Below, piece by piece: positions 63,609 through 64,000 of a DNA stretch of 64,000 bases. A model generated the notes under the pieces. That model was given only the letters and a program-made list of their open reading frames with translations. It had not been told where the DNA came from and searched no databases. Location: positions 434,001 to 498,000 of the forward strand of contig CANMPP010000002.1 of assembly GCA_947499735.1 (NCBI GenBank). The letters are read 5' to 3'. Position 1 is the stretch's first letter. Each line of letters opens with the position of its first letter. Origin of the DNA: an uncultured Pelagimonas sp. GTDB lineage: Bacteria > Pseudomonadota > Alphaproteobacteria > Rhodobacterales > Rhodobacteraceae. Both the position numbers and the translations under genes were made by a program.

Positions 63609-64000
63609 CTTGCACCTCGGTTGAGGGGGAAGATACGTTTGCTGAATTTGCTTGAGGTGGCGTGTAGGGCAGTATTACAGAGCTTGGAACCGTTACTCTG
63701 CGCACACTATGATCCCGCAAGATGCGTAGAAACTCTAGGTTCTCTAGGTCTGCTGTTAGGCGCACTCTTAACCGCCCGCCCGAGTCGCGGACAACTTCGC
63801 CGATCAACAGGCCTGGTGGAAATACATCGCCATCCCCAGACGTCAGGACGCGATCACCAGGTTGAACACGTCCAGGGTTTTCAAGAAAGTCCAGAGGCGG
63901 GAAGGCTGAATTGTCGCCGATGACAATGGCTTGTTGTTGTGAGGATGGCAATTCAACGGGAATACGGCTGGAGGCATCGGTCAATAGGATGACACGGCTT
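63598..64000 (-). CDS. mreC: rod shape-determining protein MreC (partial, C-terminal part)
   Basis: The last 134 codons of MreC; the start lies past the right window edge. The frame stays open to the edge (SRVILLTDASSRIPVEL). The MreC periplasmic beta-barrel pattern GDRVLTSGDGDVFPPGLLIG is clear. MreC organises the elongasome in the periplasm. mreB is expected upstream, beyond the window. Confidence 0.92.
   Translation of the reverse strand, partial: SRVILLTDASSRIPVELPSSQQQAIVIGDNSAFPPLDFLENPGRVQPGDRVLTSGDGDVFPPGLLIGEVVRDSGGRLRVRLTADLENLEFLRILRDHSVRRVTVPSSVILPYTPPQANSANVSSPSTEVQDGD

Overview
This window comes from the chromosome of an alphaproteobacterium, most likely a marine member of the Roseobacter group (Rhodobacterales). 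The evidence is the gene content and order. A 2-oxoglutarate dehydrogenase/succinyl-CoA synthetase block, mdh, a malyl-CoA lyase-type gene and sdhCDAB sit together. There is also an RpoE/ChrR/photolyase singlet-oxygen locus, a class Ib nrdHI pair, an HvrA-type H-NS protein and an mreCD-mrdA-rodA cluster. By eye the base composition is only slightly GC-rich, with AT-rich gaps near 0.5-1.1 kb and 54.1-54.9 kb. I see no tRNA, rRNA, CRISPR array, intact insertion sequence or prophage.

Layout. 0-4.3 kb: nrdI (cut by the window edge) and nrdH, a two-enzyme cell-wall hydrolase fusion, and dGTPase. 4.3-8.1 kb: a LysR regulator divergent from an EamA transporter, a DnaB-like ATPase, and dapA. 8.2-11.1 kb: a soluble lytic transglycosylase, then a short stretch that may be a group II intron remnant, and an orphan membrane protein. 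11.2-22.7 kb: housekeeping and metabolic genes (an EamA exporter; mnmD divergent from a separate MnmC-type FAD protein; HAD phosphatase; aldose epimerase; Mn-pyrophosphatase; flavodoxin; MFS; alkB; mutY; a DciA-like DUF721 gene; dsbA). 22.8-24.4 kb: a pair of exported histidine-containing proteins (a YHYH protein and an unrecognised partner). 24.4-31.0 kb: a membrane-lipid modification operon (FAD oxidoreductase, DUF1365, CFA-type methyltransferase, DUF3833) divergent from rpoE-chrR-phrA. Back-to-back TGATCC-N18-TA promoters lie between the two operons.

31.7-43.5 kb: the TCA block on the minus strand, in transcription order mdh | sucC-x-sucD-y-sucA-sucB-z-(membrane protein, MAPEG)-lpdA, where x, y and z are small exported proteins. 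43.6-50.9 kb, mostly plus strand: TauE/SafE-type permease, a malyl-CoA lyase family gene, an NnrU-type membrane protein, DUF1737, then sdhC-sdhD-sdhA-w-sdhB, where w is another small exported protein. The gaps before sucC and before sdhC each hold two copies of the palindrome TGTGATCACA, 20-21 bp apart. This suggests that one unidentified regulator controls both operons.

51-58.3 kb: FAD dehydrogenase, a possible small RNA with a strong terminator, DUF1989, an H-NS family gene, an 818-bp AT-rich gap with inverted repeats, a RecD-like helicase, a thioesterase, an old-yellow-enzyme-type oxidoreductase and a small membrane protein. 58.3-64.0 kb, minus strand: rpe, a glyoxylate/hydroxypyruvate reductase, and the elongasome genes rodA, mrdA, mreD and mreC (cut by the window edge).

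Functional themes are central carbon metabolism, response to photooxidative membrane stress, peptidoglycan growth and turnover, and dNTP supply. The best leads for new biology are the shared TCA palindromes, the small exported proteins embedded in TCA operons, the YHYH-partner pair, and the muramidase/peptidase fusion.
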